From contig JAJFHP010000022.1 of assembly GCA_021775555.1 (NCBI GenBank), positions 1-64,000 on the forward strand: 64,000 nt of DNA. The letters are read 5' to 3'. The notes under the pieces are model-generated. The model ran no database searches, was not told the DNA's origin, and worked only from the letters and a program-made list of their open reading frames with translations. This DNA is from Hyphomicrobiales bacterium (GTDB lineage Bacteria > Pseudomonadota > Alphaproteobacteria > Rhizobiales > Methyloligellaceae). Shown piece by piece: positions 18,823 through 26,827 of this stretch. How positions within the stretch are numbered: the stretch's first letter is position 1; the number at the start of each line of letters is the position of its first letter. Position numbers and translations under genes: made by a program.

Positions 18823-20245
18823 ACAGCACAATCACGGTGAAAATTTCCAAGCGCCCAAGGAGCATCCCGAAGCACAGGATCCACTTGGCACTATCCGGCA
18901 GGTCGGCATAATTCCCCACCGGACCGACGACCTGCCCCAGCCCCGGGCCGACATTGGCTACCGCGGAAGCAGCGGCGGAGAGGGCCGTTACCGTATCGAG
19001 TCCGATCAGCGACAGCAGTGTCGCGATGATGGCAAAGCACAGCAGGAACAGGAAGAAGAAGCCCATGACGGCGCTCGTCACCGTGTCGGCAATGGGCGCG
19101 CCGTTATAGCGCTCTACAAACACGCCCTTGGGATAGATGACCGCCTGTAGCCGGCAGCGGATCATCTCGAAGATGACCTGGAAACGGAAAATTTTCATAC
19201 CGCAGGAGGTGGAACCGGAACAACCGCCGATAAACATCAGCACGAAAAAAACGACCACCGCCATGGCGCTCCAGGTGTCATAGGCTGTTGTGGCATACCC
19301 GGTGCCGGTCATGATGGACACCACGTTAAAGATGACCGTAATGAGCCTTGGCCCGAGGGGTTCTGGCTGGCTTGGCTGGTAGGCGATGAGCGCCAGGAGA
19401 ATGAAAATGGCCGCGGTGCCGAAAAACCAGCGCACCTGTGAATCACGCATCAGTGCGCCGTGACCGCCTCTCAGCTCTTTCAGGTACAGAACGAAGGGAA
19501 GCGAGCCGACGATCATGAAGATGATGCACAATGTCTCAATGAGCGGGGAGGAGAAATAGGCAATCGAGGCATCATGGGTTGAATAGCCGCCCGTGGCGAT
19601 GGTCGTCATGGAGTGGACCATGGCATCGAAGATCGACATGCCGGCAACATAATAGGCCAGCGCGCAGAGCATCGTGATGCCGAGATAGAGCACGCTGAGA
19701 GAGCCGGCGATCTGCGTCGCGCGCGGCATGAATTTGCCCTCGGTTTCAAAACCTTCCACGCGGAAGAGTTGCATCCCGCCAACTTGCAGCAATGGCAGGA
19801 TCGAGATGGCCATGACGATGATGCCCAGCCCGCCGAGCCATTGCAGCAGCCCGCGCCATAGCAAGATTCCTGGTGGCGCCTTGTCGAGTTCGGTGAGGAT
19901 CGTGGCACCGGTGGTGGTGATGCCTGACATGGATTCAAAAAAGGCATCGGTGTAGCTGATCTCCAGATGCGACCAGGCGAAAGGCAGGGCGCCGAAGGCG
20001 GTGAGCGAAATCCAGGCCACGTTGGTCAGCAGGAAGGCCTGCTTGATGGAGAAATTCTCCGTGCGTCCACGATTGGCAAAGGCAAGACCGATCCCGACAA
20101 AGAGCGTAATGGTCGCGGAGGCCGCGAAGATTTGCCAGTCCTCATCACCTACCGTGAGGTCATAGAGGGCCGGTATCATCATGGCGCAACCCAGTGTCGC
20201 CAGCAGAACGCCGGCCACGAGCAGAATCGGCCTCAAGTCAATCAT
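18797..20245 (-). CDS. trkH: TrkH family potassium uptake protein
   Basis: Potassium-translocating membrane subunit of the Trk system, 482 residues. Four pore-loop repeats are visible, including SGITTTGATIL, TIATGGYSTHD, IMTGTGYATTAYD and SAAASAVANVGPGLG, each with the selectivity-filter glycine. It would need TrkA, a cytoplasmic NAD-binding partner, which is not in the window. It ends inside the 3' end of the RND pump gene (26-base overlap). The 144-base gap upstream to metZ is largely one copy of a palindromic repeat. Confidence 0.93.
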   Translation of the reverse strand: MIDLRPILLVAGVLLATLGCAMMIPALYDLTVGDEDWQIFAASATITLFVGIGLAFANRGRTENFSIKQAFLLTNVAWISLTAFGALPFAWSHLEISYTDAFFESMSGITTTGATILTELDKAPPGILLWRGLLQWLGGLGIIVMAISILPLLQVGGMQLFRVEGFETEGKFMPRATQIAGSLSVLYLGITMLCALAYYVAGMSIFDAMVHSMTTIATGGYSTHDASIAYFSSPLIETLCIIFMIVGSLPFVLYLKELRGGHGALMRDSQVRWFFGTAAIFILLALIAYQPSQPEPLGPRLITVIFNVVSIMTGTGYATTAYDTWSAMAVVVFFVLMFIGGCSGSTSCGMKIFRFQVIFEMIRCRLQAVIYPKGVFVERYNGAPIADTVTSAVMGFFFLFLLCFAIIATLLSLIGLDTVTALSAAASAVANVGPGLGQVVGPVGNYADLPDSAKWILCFGMLLGRLEIFTVIVLFTPTYWRA

Positions 20246-20289
20246 GTGATATCCCCCGCCGCGCAGGAGTGTATGACAATTTTGCTCTG

Positions 20290-20395
20290 GTGCGTATCAC
20301 CGAAAAGTGGGCCTCAGTTTTTGGAAAAATGATAGGCATAAACCAAAAATTAGATCGCGGTTTTGATTTCATCAAAACAAAAAGCGACCTAGGCG
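20290..20395 (-). repeat. rhizobial-type palindromic repeat, copy 1
   Basis: About 105 bases that match a second copy at 34755-34860. Read on the minus strand it starts with a hairpin (TTTTGAT / ATCAAAA arms inside AGGTCGC / GCGATCT), followed by a second stem built from TATCA and TGATA arms. The metZ stop codon TAG lies inside the repeat. Confidence 0.8.
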
Positions 20396-21588
20396 CTAAG
20401 AGCCCGATCAATATCGGCCTGCAAATCAATTGGATCTTCCAACCCCAGCGACAGACGCAACATTCCGTCGGTGATGCCGATAGCGGCCCGGCCTTCAGGG
20501 CCGAGGCGCTTATGGGTCGTTGTTGCAGGGTGGGTCACCAGCGATTTGGAGTCACCCAGATTGTTGGTGATCTTGAAGATTTCCAGTTCGTTCATGAACT
20601 TGAAGGCCCCGTCCTTGCCTCCTTTGAGTTCAAACGCGACCAGCGGTCCGCCAGACGCCATTTGGCGATTGGCAATTTTGTGCTGGGGGTGGTCGCTGCG
20701 CCCGGGATAATAGACGCGGGAGACCTTTGGGCTTTCGGCCAGAAAGTCGGCCACCAGCGCAGCGGAAGTGCAGGAATGGGCAACCCTGAGAGGGAGCGTT
20801 TCCAAACCCTTCAGCATCACCCAGGCATTAAACGGGCTCATGGACGGGCCGGTATGCTTGTAAAAATCGTGGAACGTGTCGTCGATAAATTCAGACGTGC
20901 CGAGCACGATACCCCCCAGGCATCGGCCCTGGCCATCGATATGCTTGGTCGCGGAATAAACAACGATGTCAGCGCCCAGCTCCAGCGGCTTTTGCAGCAT
21001 GGGCGTGGCGAACACATTATCTATGATGGAGAGTGCGCCGGCGTCACGGGCGATCTTGCACACCGCTTCAACGTCCACCAGTTCCAACGACGGGTTGGTT
21101 GGCGTTTCGAAAAAGACCGCCTTTGTATTGGTGCGCATGGCGGCTTCCCATGCGCTTAAATCCGTGCCGTCCACCAGTGTGGCCTCAACGCCAAAGCGCG
21201 GAAGGAGTGTTTCCACCACGTAAAGGCAGGAACCGAAAAGCACCCGGCCTGCGACCACATGATCACCCGCCTTGAGATGGCTCAGCAGGGAAGCGGTGAC
21301 AGCGGACATGCCGCTTGCTGTGCCGCGCGCGGCTTGTGCCCCTTCGAGCGCGCACATACGGTCCTCGAACATGGCGACGGTGGGGTTCGAATAGCGCGAA
21401 TAGACGAAGCCATCCAGATCCCCCTTGAAGCGGGCTTCGGCCTGCTCGGCGGACTCATAGGCATAACCGGAGGTGAGAAACATGGCCTCGGACATCTCAC
21501 CGAACTGGCTTCTGATCGTACCGCCATGCACCAGCGATGTAGCGTCGTGCCAGTCATCGCTTCGGTTTTTGTGTCCAGTCTTTGCCAT
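20389..21588 (-). CDS. metZ: O-succinylhomoserine sulfhydrylase
   Basis: PLP enzyme that makes homocysteine from O-succinylhomoserine and sulfide. It has 399 residues from the ATG at 21588 (MAKTGHKNRSDDW); the frame stays open upstream into the riboswitch, but that part is not coding. The PLP lysine is in VVYSATKHIDGQGR and the cofactor-binding region is RGTASGMSAVTASLL. A SAM-II riboswitch and terminator lie in the leader, so expression should fall when S-adenosylmethionine is plentiful. The adjacency to dcd, divergent here, is common in alphaproteobacteria. The gene ends inside a palindromic repeat. Confidence 0.95.
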   Translation of the reverse strand: MAKTGHKNRSDDWHDATSLVHGGTIRSQFGEMSEAMFLTSGYAYESAEQAEARFKGDLDGFVYSRYSNPTVAMFEDRMCALEGAQAARGTASGMSAVTASLLSHLKAGDHVVAGRVLFGSCLYVVETLLPRFGVEATLVDGTDLSAWEAAMRTNTKAVFFETPTNPSLELVDVEAVCKIARDAGALSIIDNVFATPMLQKPLELGADIVVYSATKHIDGQGRCLGGIVLGTSEFIDDTFHDFYKHTGPSMSPFNAWVMLKGLETLPLRVAHSCTSAALVADFLAESPKVSRVYYPGRSDHPQHKIANRQMASGGPLVAFELKGGKDGAFKFMNELEIFKITNNLGDSKSLVTHPATTTHKRLGPEGRAAIGITDGMLRLSLGLEDPIDLQADIDRALSA

Positions 21589-21624
21589 CTGTCTGCTCCA
21601 CTTCGCGCATTTTTCTTTTACGCA

Positions 21625-21662
21625 CAAAAAATCCCGGCCAGGCTCTCGCCAAATGACCGGGT
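21625..21662 (-). terminator. expression platform terminator of the metZ riboswitch
   Basis: On the minus strand CCCGGTCA (21661-21654) pairs with TGGCCGGG (21640-21633), followed by a run of T residues. It lies 14 bases after the SAM-II aptamer and 37 bases before metZ, the expected place for a ligand-controlled stop. Confidence 0.75.
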
Positions 21663-21675
21663 TCTTCCGACACGG

Positions 21676-21730
21676 CCTTTTAGCGAGTTTTTTAGCGTGG
21701 CTGCAAGCCGGCCGGCCCAAATCACCACGT
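21676..21730 (-). ncRNA. SAM-II riboswitch aptamer
   Basis: The minus strand shows the SAM-II (metA motif) pattern: CGTGGTGATTTG, then GCCGGCCGG, then CTTGCAGCCACG closing the P1 stem, and the downstream GCTAAA that forms the pseudoknot-containing 3' part. This class binds S-adenosylmethionine and is found mainly in front of metA and metZ in alphaproteobacteria. A promoter precedes it and a terminator follows. Confidence 0.93.
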
Positions 21731-21739
21731 GAGGTGTGG

Positions 21740-21768
21740 ATTAAGCAGTGAAGTGGCCTTGGCGTCAA
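21740..21768 (-). promoter_or_regulatory. sigma-70 promoter of metZ
   Basis: On the minus strand TTGACG (21768-21763), 17-base spacer, CTTAAT (21745-21740). It places the start a few bases ahead of the SAM-II aptamer. Confidence 0.55.
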
Positions 21769-21811
21769 GAGGGTGTTGGTCTACACGAGAGGCAGATGAG
21801 GAAGGGATGAT

Positions 21812-22897
21812 ATGGCGCAGGCCGACCCGAACACCATAACGGAACTTATGCCCGCCAGTGGCGGCATCCTCCCCTGTCAGGCTATTGAGCAGCTCATCAA
21901 GGAAGGCATTCTCAAGCTTGAGCAACCCGCTATTGAAGGGCAGATACAGCCCGCCAGTCTTGATTTGCGTCTGGGAGGAACGGCTTATCGCGTGCGCGCC
22001 AGTTTTCTGCCCGGTCCTGATGTGGCGGTCGATGGAAAGCTGAAACAGCTCGCGCTGCATGAGATTGATCTGAGCGAAGGCGCGGTGCTGGAGGTGGGTT
22101 GTGTCTATCTGGTGCCGCTTCTGGAATCACTTTCCTTGCCGCCGGGTCTCTCCGCCGCCTGCAATCCAAAAAGTTCAACAGGCCGCCTGGATGTGTTTAC
22201 CCGCGTGATTACGGATGGGTGTTCCGCGTTCGACAAGATTGAGGCGGGCTATGCAGGTCCACTCTATGCGGAGATTTGCCCGCAGACATTCCCGGTTCTG
22301 GTGCGCACCGGTTCGCGGTTGTCGCAGATTCGTTTTCGTGAGGGTGTGTCTGATGATGCACCAGATATTGCTGACCCTGAACTGGAAAAGGTGGTCTCAT
22401 TGTCGGTAGACTTGGCGGGTGATCCTGTAACGGGCTTCGTCGGCTACCGCGCCAAGCGGCATACGGGTGTCGTAGATATTGACATGCCGGGTGCGCTGGA
22501 CGTTCTTGATTTCTGGGAGCCGATCCATGCGCGAGGGGCTACACAGCTGATCCTTGATCCGGACCAGTTTTATATTTTAGCCTCTAAAGAGGCGGTTACC
22601 GTGCCGCCGACACAGGCAGCAGAGATGGTTCCGTTCAATCCGCTGGTAGGTGAATTCCGCGTTCACTATGCCGGGTTCTTCGACCCGGGTTTCGGCTATA
22701 GTGCAGCCGGCGGTGAAGGATCAAAGGCGGTTCTGGAAGTGCGCAGCCACAAGGTGCCGTTTATCCTCGAGGATGGCCAGATCATCGGCCAGCTGATTTA
22801 TGAACCACTCACCGAGACGCCTGACACCATCTACGGCGTTGGCATCGGCTCTCACTACCAGGCTCAGGGTCTGAAGCTTTCTAAGCACTTCAAATAA
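21812..22897 (+). CDS. dcd: 2'-deoxycytidine 5'-triphosphate deaminase (long alphaproteobacterial form)
   Basis: Converts dCTP to dUTP for thymidylate synthesis. It has 361 residues, about twice the size of E. coli Dcd, and consists of two dUTPase/dCTP-deaminase-like halves. QPASLDLRLGG (near 46) and CNPKSSTGRLDVFTRV (near 116) carry the substrate-binding core of the first half; FRVHYAGFFDPGFGY belongs to the second. This long version is typical of alphaproteobacteria. It diverges from metZ. A six-base hairpin (TAGGGT / ACCCTA) lies between its 3' end and the convergent SDR gene. Confidence 0.9.
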   Translation: MAQADPNTITELMPASGGILPCQAIEQLIKEGILKLEQPAIEGQIQPASLDLRLGGTAYRVRASFLPGPDVAVDGKLKQLALHEIDLSEGAVLEVGCVYLVPLLESLSLPPGLSAACNPKSSTGRLDVFTRVITDGCSAFDKIEAGYAGPLYAEICPQTFPVLVRTGSRLSQIRFREGVSDDAPDIADPELEKVVSLSVDLAGDPVTGFVGYRAKRHTGVVDIDMPGALDVLDFWEPIHARGATQLILDPDQFYILASKEAVTVPPTQAAEMVPFNPLVGEFRVHYAGFFDPGFGYSAAGGEGSKAVLEVRSHKVPFILEDGQIIGQLIYEPLTETPDTIYGVGIGSHYQAQGLKLSKHFK

Positions 22898-22921
22898 ATA
22901 TCCAGACTTAGGGTCCAAACC

Positions 22922-23674
22922 CTAGGTTCCCATATAGGCGCCGCCATTAATGTGAATGATCTGCCCGTTGATATAGGACTGTTCAGGCAGACACAAAAAC
23001 CGTGCGGTTGATGCGATTTCACTCGTTTGCCCCTTGCGTGGGACAGGAGGCATGCCGTCACGCTTTGGTAAAGCACCAGCGGATGCCGGACGCTCGGTGT
23101 TGATCGCACCGGGCGAGATCATGTTGGAGGTGATGCCCCTGTCACCGAATTCTGCCGCCAGCGCACGTGTCAGACCGGTCAGCCCTGCCTTACCCGCAAG
23201 GTTGTTGGCACGCCGCGCCATGCCCAGATGCCAGGCTATCCCGCCCAGCGTGACGATGCGGCCCCATTGGCGCTCGATCATCATCGGCAGGACGGCCTGT
23301 GTGCAATGGAATGCGCCATCAAGCGAAATGTCGATCACGCGGCGCCAGTCCTCGTAACTCATGTCGAGGAAATCAACCTGACCCCGGGCGGATGCGTTGG
23401 AGATGAAAATGTCGATGGCGCCGAATTTTTCCCTGCCCTGTTCCACCATGTCCCGCACGGTGTCACGGTTGATGACATCACCGACATAAACAAGGCTGCC
23501 GGTGCCCTGCACGTCAATTTCCGCGCAGACTTTCTCGGCCGCCGCGCGGTCCTGCAAGCTATTGATGATGATGTTGGCGCCGGCATCACTCAAGGCAAGT
23601 GCAATGGCGCGCCCGATGTTGCGGGACGCTCCGGTTACAAGCGCGGTTTTCCCCTCAAGTGGTTTGCTGCCCAA
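22922..23674 (-). CDS. SDR family NAD(P)-dependent oxidoreductase
   Basis: Short-chain dehydrogenase/reductase of 250 residues with a Rossmann fold. The cofactor motif is TGASRNIGRAIA (15-26). The active-site tyrosine position of the usual YxxxK is replaced: the region reads WHLGMARRANNLAGKAGLTGL, so the lysine is present but no tyrosine is visible four residues before it. The rest (ISNASARG, MISPGAI, YINGQIIHINGG) is SDR-typical. The unusual active site means that activity and substrate are uncertain. Confidence 0.85.
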   Translation of the reverse strand: MGSKPLEGKTALVTGASRNIGRAIALALSDAGANIIINSLQDRAAAEKVCAEIDVQGTGSLVYVGDVINRDTVRDMVEQGREKFGAIDIFISNASARGQVDFLDMSYEDWRRVIDISLDGAFHCTQAVLPMMIERQWGRIVTLGGIAWHLGMARRANNLAGKAGLTGLTRALAAEFGDRGITSNMISPGAINTERPASAGALPKRDGMPPVPRKGQTSEIASTARFLCLPEQSYINGQIIHINGGAYMGT

Positions 23675-23760
23675 GGTTGATCCTCCTGAAAAAAATAGTT
23701 TTGCAATGAAGCGCGCAGCCTAGCCGGATCGGAAAAACATTCAAGATGCGAGAGGGGGCG

Positions 23761-23774
23761 CTGACCCAGATCAA
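23761..23774. promoter_or_regulatory. possible FNR/FixK-like site
   Basis: CTGAC-N4-ATCAA matches 8 of 10 positions of the TTGAT-N4-ATCAA box, 57 bases upstream of a 31-residue membrane protein. Such matches are expected by chance in a window of this size, so position is the main argument. Confidence 0.25.
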
Positions 23775-23830
23775 GGCAGGTCCGTCCCTGTCAACACATT
23801 CTAATACTTCTCGACATGGGAGGATGTGGG

Positions 23831-23926
23831 ATGACCGAAGGTGAAACTCTGTATCTCGGGCTGGTGGTCGGTGCGTTTGTTCTGTTTGCGCTGGTAATGG
23901 CTTACGTGACTGTGAGGCAGAAATAG
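23831..23926 (+). CDS. 31-residue single-pass membrane protein
   Basis: A small gene with ATG, a GGGAGG Shine-Dalgarno about 9 bases upstream and a TAG stop. The product has an acidic start (MTEGETLY), one hydrophobic helix of about 20 residues and a basic end (TVRQK), so it probably sits in the inner membrane with the basic tail inside. The size resembles accessory subunits of respiratory oxidases (CydX or CcoQ type), but no such oxidase is nearby. It lies alone between two leftward genes. I do not recognise the family. Confidence 0.6.
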   Translation: MTEGETLYLGLVVGAFVLFALVMAYVTVRQK

Positions 23927-23947
23927 GCTCGCTGCAGCGTGGATCTC

Positions 23948-24946
23948 TTACGCTGAACAGCTGGCCCCGCCCAGCACGCAGAATTTTGAGCAATAAGGGT
24001 GGCACAGTCTGACCGCGCCATGCTCGAACATCCCGCCTTGGGCGTTTGCCGCTTGCTGCAGGGTTGATCCCATGGTGAAAGCACGGTCATAGGGCAGGAG
24101 CGTGCAGGGCAAAACGGTGGGCTTGTCTTCGCCCCTGCGTTTCACCACCATGCGGCTTGTCGCACACATGATGTCCCCGGGGGCAACTCCCAGAATGTCC
24201 CAGCACTTGGTGGTAATTTCCGGCACGTCTTCACTCTCGTCCATCTCGGGAAACAGGATCAGCGCGGCCTTGTCCTGCGCCTCGATATTCCAGCCATGGT
24301 CTGCAATCAGTTGCTCATAGCCCTTGCGGGCTTGGCTCTCATCTTCACCCCAGCAGGTACGGCCGGCAATTGTGATATTAAGTCCGTTTTCCGAGAGCCA
24401 GTCGAGGCCAGATAAAGTGGGGTTCCAGCTGCGTGGTCCCCGTTCGGTCTCATGAAGCTCCCGGGCATAATGATCGAGGCTGACACGCAGGTTCAGTTTC
24501 CCGCCATGTTCGGCCAGCAATTTCAGTAGTCCATTCTTGATGCGCTTGCGCTGCATGGGCTGCATGGCGTTGGTGAGGATCAGCACCTCGTAACCGCGTG
24601 AGAGTGCATCGCGCGCCATCTCCAGCATGTCGGGGTTCATGAACGGCTCGCCGCCGGTGAACGCGATCTCGCGGGTGTTCAGGGAGAGTGATTTGATCTC
24701 ATCAAGAAATTCGCGTGTTTCCTGTGCCGAGATATAAACCAATCGGTCGTTGCTTGGGCTCGACTCCATATAGCAATTGGCGCATTCGATATTGCACAGC
24801 GTGCCGGTGTTGAACCACAGTGTCTCCAGGGTATCCAGCGCGACGCTTGCGCGCGTCTGACCATCCGCCGTGATCCCGGGATCAGTGAATTTCCCCCTGC
24901 TCCTCGGTCGGAGTTCTTCAACTTGTTCCACGACAGTATCACTCAT
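23948..24946 (-). CDS. radical SAM protein
   Basis: Cytoplasmic iron-sulfur enzyme of 332 residues from the ATG at 24946. The cluster-binding CxxxCxxC is CNIECANC (C51, C55, C58), followed by FTGGEPFMNPD, the SAM-binding GGE motif. The end carries a cysteine group (LCHPYCSKFCVLGGASC), which could hold an auxiliary cluster. A start 15 codons upstream (24991) is possible. The reaction is unknown; the architecture with a C-terminal Cys cluster is seen in SPASM/Twitch-like enzymes, which is only a guess here. Confidence 0.85.
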   Translation of the reverse strand: MSDTVVEQVEELRPRSRGKFTDPGITADGQTRASVALDTLETLWFNTGTLCNIECANCYMESSPSNDRLVYISAQETREFLDEIKSLSLNTREIAFTGGEPFMNPDMLEMARDALSRGYEVLILTNAMQPMQRKRIKNGLLKLLAEHGGKLNLRVSLDHYARELHETERGPRSWNPTLSGLDWLSENGLNITIAGRTCWGEDESQARKGYEQLIADHGWNIEAQDKAALILFPEMDESEDVPEITTKCWDILGVAPGDIMCATSRMVVKRRGEDKPTVLPCTLLPYDRAFTMGSTLQQAANAQGGMFEHGAVRLCHPYCSKFCVLGGASCSA

Positions 24947-25102
24947 AAGGCGTCTCTTTTTCTCATCCCGCGAAGCTGCGGACCCTAGCATGTGGGCCGT
25001 GTACTGATAATCAATTTACTGTCAGGGAGTAACTGTCTGTGCGCCTCCCTCTTGCTTTTCGCACCTGTGCGGGCGTGGTAAGAAATACATTGCGAATTTT
25101 TC

Positions 25103-25177
25103 GCGGGTGTAGCTCAGTGGTAGAGCACGAGCTTCCCAAGCTCGGTGTCGAGGGTTCGATTCCCTTCACCCGCTCCA
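25103..25177 (+). tRNA. tRNA-Gly (anticodon CCC)
   Basis: A full cloverleaf of 75 bases with encoded CCA. The acceptor GCGGGTG pairs with CACCCGC, the D stem is GCTC/GAGC, the anticodon stem is CGAGC/GCTCG around the loop TTCCCAA (anticodon CCC), and the T loop is TTCGATT. A second tRNA-Gly lies 5.5 kb downstream. Confidence 0.95.
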
Positions 25178-25203
25178 ATGCTCCATCGCCATATAGTGGA
25201 CAA

Positions 25204-25653
25204 ATGAACAAAAACACGCCTGCTGTCGACCTCACATCCCGCTCCAGTTTCAGCCACTGGACGCCGGTCACCATCCGGTTTTCGGACCAGGATTCCCTCG
25301 GCCACGTCAACAATGTGGCCGTGGCGGCTTTCGTTGAATCATGCCGGACCCGTCTGATCCACCCCTTCCTGATGCGCGAGAAATATCCCGACCTCGACTA
25401 TGCGCTTGTACATGTGGAAATCGATTACAAGGCCGAGTTTCATTATCCGGGTACGGTAGATGTCGGCGGGCGGCTGCAACGGGTAGGCACCAAGTCCTTC
25501 TCCACCGGCTTCGGGCTGTTCGTTGATGAGCAGTGCGTTGCCACGGCGGGCAGCGTAAACTGCTTTTTTGATCTGCAGAAGCGCGAGAGCGTATTGCCGC
25601 CCAATGATGTGCGCGAGCTTCTTGAAAAGGCGATTGATGAGCAGCCTGGCTAG
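25204..25653 (+). CDS. acyl-CoA thioesterase, hot-dog fold
   Basis: A 149-residue 4HBT-type thioesterase of the YbgC/FadM group. The motif IRFSDQDSLGHVNNVA carries the catalytic aspartate region, and VHVEIDYKAEFHYPGTVDVG forms the hot-dog sheet. Such enzymes hydrolyse short or medium acyl-CoA esters. The ATG at 25204 starts 26 bases after the tRNA; the frame is open further upstream through the tRNA, which cannot be coding. Substrate unknown. Confidence 0.87.
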   Translation: MNKNTPAVDLTSRSSFSHWTPVTIRFSDQDSLGHVNNVAVAAFVESCRTRLIHPFLMREKYPDLDYALVHVEIDYKAEFHYPGTVDVGGRLQRVGTKSFSTGFGLFVDEQCVATAGSVNCFFDLQKRESVLPPNDVRELLEKAIDEQPG

Positions 25654-25698
25654 TGTGTGGACTTACGCATAACCTCCAATGCCGAACAGAGCAGTTTG

Positions 25699-25778
25699 AT
25701 GTCCGCTTTCGGGCTAAAGCGGTCAATAGCTACCCTCCTCGGACCAAGGCTCTCTAATCCGGTCCGACCAATGCTTGT
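25699..25778 (+). repeat. dispersed 80-bp repeat, copy A
   Basis: Begins with a hairpin (GTCCGCTTT / AAAGCGGTC) and continues with CTACCCTCCTCGG and CTCTCTAATCCGGTCCGACC. It is closely similar and in the same orientation to copy B at 31006-31085. The two copies flank the tRNA-Gly/operon segment. Confidence 0.8.
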
Positions 25779-25978
25779 TGCGGTTTACACACCCCGCATG
25801 GCCGCCCACATTGAGTGGCGTGGCACATGAAGGGAGACAATAAAGCGAGATATTTGGGGCGTGTCCATACGTCTCAATGAAGGGGGCAGTAACGCCGCCA
25901 TTTCGACACCAGATGTTTGAGCGACATTCTATAACTCGAATAAAATAACGCCCGGAAATGGGCTTCAAACGCTCCATC

Positions 25979-25995
25979 TGTCTCAAATTGAAACA
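25979..25995. promoter_or_regulatory. candidate activator-binding palindrome
   Basis: TGTCTCA-AAT-TGAAACA, 6 of 7 arm positions paired, 18 bases upstream of a sigma-54 promoter. It could be the binding site of an enhancer-binding protein, although such sites usually lie further upstream. Confidence 0.4.
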
Positions 25996-26012
25996 AAAGC
26001 CCCAATAAAATC

Positions 26013-26028
26013 TGGCATAGGGCTTGCT
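26013..26028 (+). promoter_or_regulatory. sigma-54 (RpoN) promoter of the four-gene operon
   Basis: TGGCATAGGGCTTGCT fits the sigma-54 consensus TGGCAY-R-N4-TTGCW at every fixed position, with GG and GC separated by exactly 10 bases (-24/-12). The expected start near 26040 lies about 30 bases before the first ATG of the operon. Confidence 0.75.
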
Positions 26029-26071
26029 CCTACGTTGGTTCAAGAAATCCAAACGGTGGAGGACAGTCACC

Positions 26072-26827
26072 ATGTCGCTCACAACAACTCATCATTCCGG
26101 CCACCTCCCCAGCATTTGGCAATCAGTCTTTGCGAGGACAGGCTACGAGAATAAGTTTTTCAGCATTTTCTATTGCATCATTCTTTTCCAGATTTTGATC
26201 CTCGCAGCTGCGGGACTTCAATCTTCTGTTCCATTGGAGCGGTTGTTCCGCGACACTATCGTAGTGGCCGAGGAGTATCCGGGATGTTGCCATGTCTATG
26301 ACGGATTGATTTCTAATCTCGGCATTCTTCTATGGTGGGCGGCAGCCTCAATCACCGCTTTTGCAGCCTTGGTGGCAGCATGCCTGTCCAGTCGACTATA
26401 CGAGATATTGGCGCTTGCAATGGCTGCCGTATTTTCCGCATGGCTGGCGCTCGACGATCTGTTCATGCTGCATGAAACCGTGCTTCCGCTAATCGGTTTG
26501 CCGCAACCGGCCACCTACGCGCTCTATGGCGCAATTGCATGTGCCTATATCGCATTGTCATGGCGCGTCGTTCTAACTGCCTCTCCGATGTTCTTGCTGA
26601 TGGCTATTTCAAGCCTTGGTTTGAGCATTTCCATCGACATCCTGAGCGAACACGAAATGGGAGCCATCTCGCATTGGCTCCAGGCCAACCAACGGACCGA
26701 ATTCCTGCTTGAGGACGGGTTCAAGTTTCTCGGCATTGGATTCTGGTGCTGCCTGCATATGGCCGCCGCGATGAACGTGCTCGAGAACGCGGCAACATCC
26801 AAACTTCAGAAAGGAGGCCAGATATGA
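26072..26827 (+). CDS. polytopic membrane protein, first gene of the four-gene operon
   Basis: A 251-residue membrane protein with about six hydrophobic segments and no recognised family. The N-terminal 30 residues are cytoplasmic-like. A loop with EEYPGCCHVYDGL follows the first helix, and a conserved-looking LDDLFMLHE segment lies before the fourth helix. A GGAGG Shine-Dalgarno sits 10 bases before the ATG at 26072. The stop TGA overlaps the next start (ATGA), so translation is coupled to the FemAB-like gene. It could be a polyprenyl- or lipid-handling integral enzyme, but nothing in the sequence proves this. Confidence 0.8.
   Translation: MSLTTTHHSGHLPSIWQSVFARTGYENKFFSIFYCIILFQILILAAAGLQSSVPLERLFRDTIVVAEEYPGCCHVYDGLISNLGILLWWAAASITAFAALVAACLSSRLYEILALAMAAVFSAWLALDDLFMLHETVLPLIGLPQPATYALYGAIACAYIALSWRVVLTASPMFLLMAISSLGLSISIDILSEHEMGAISHWLQANQRTEFLLEDGFKFLGIGFWCCLHMAAAMNVLENAATSKLQKGGQI

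Larger units (their letters stand above)
25654..26012. other. intergenic region upstream of the four-gene operon
   Basis: About 360 bases without a gene. It contains repeat copy A (25699-25778) and a 17-base palindrome (25979-25995), and runs up to the sigma-54 promoter. Several short TCTCAA/TTGA half-sites lie at 25870-25995. Confidence 0.6.

Noticed and set aside
25039..25203. Open reading frame running through the tRNA-Gly into the thioesterase
   Set aside because: The frame is open across the tRNA only by chance; the gene has a good start at 25204.
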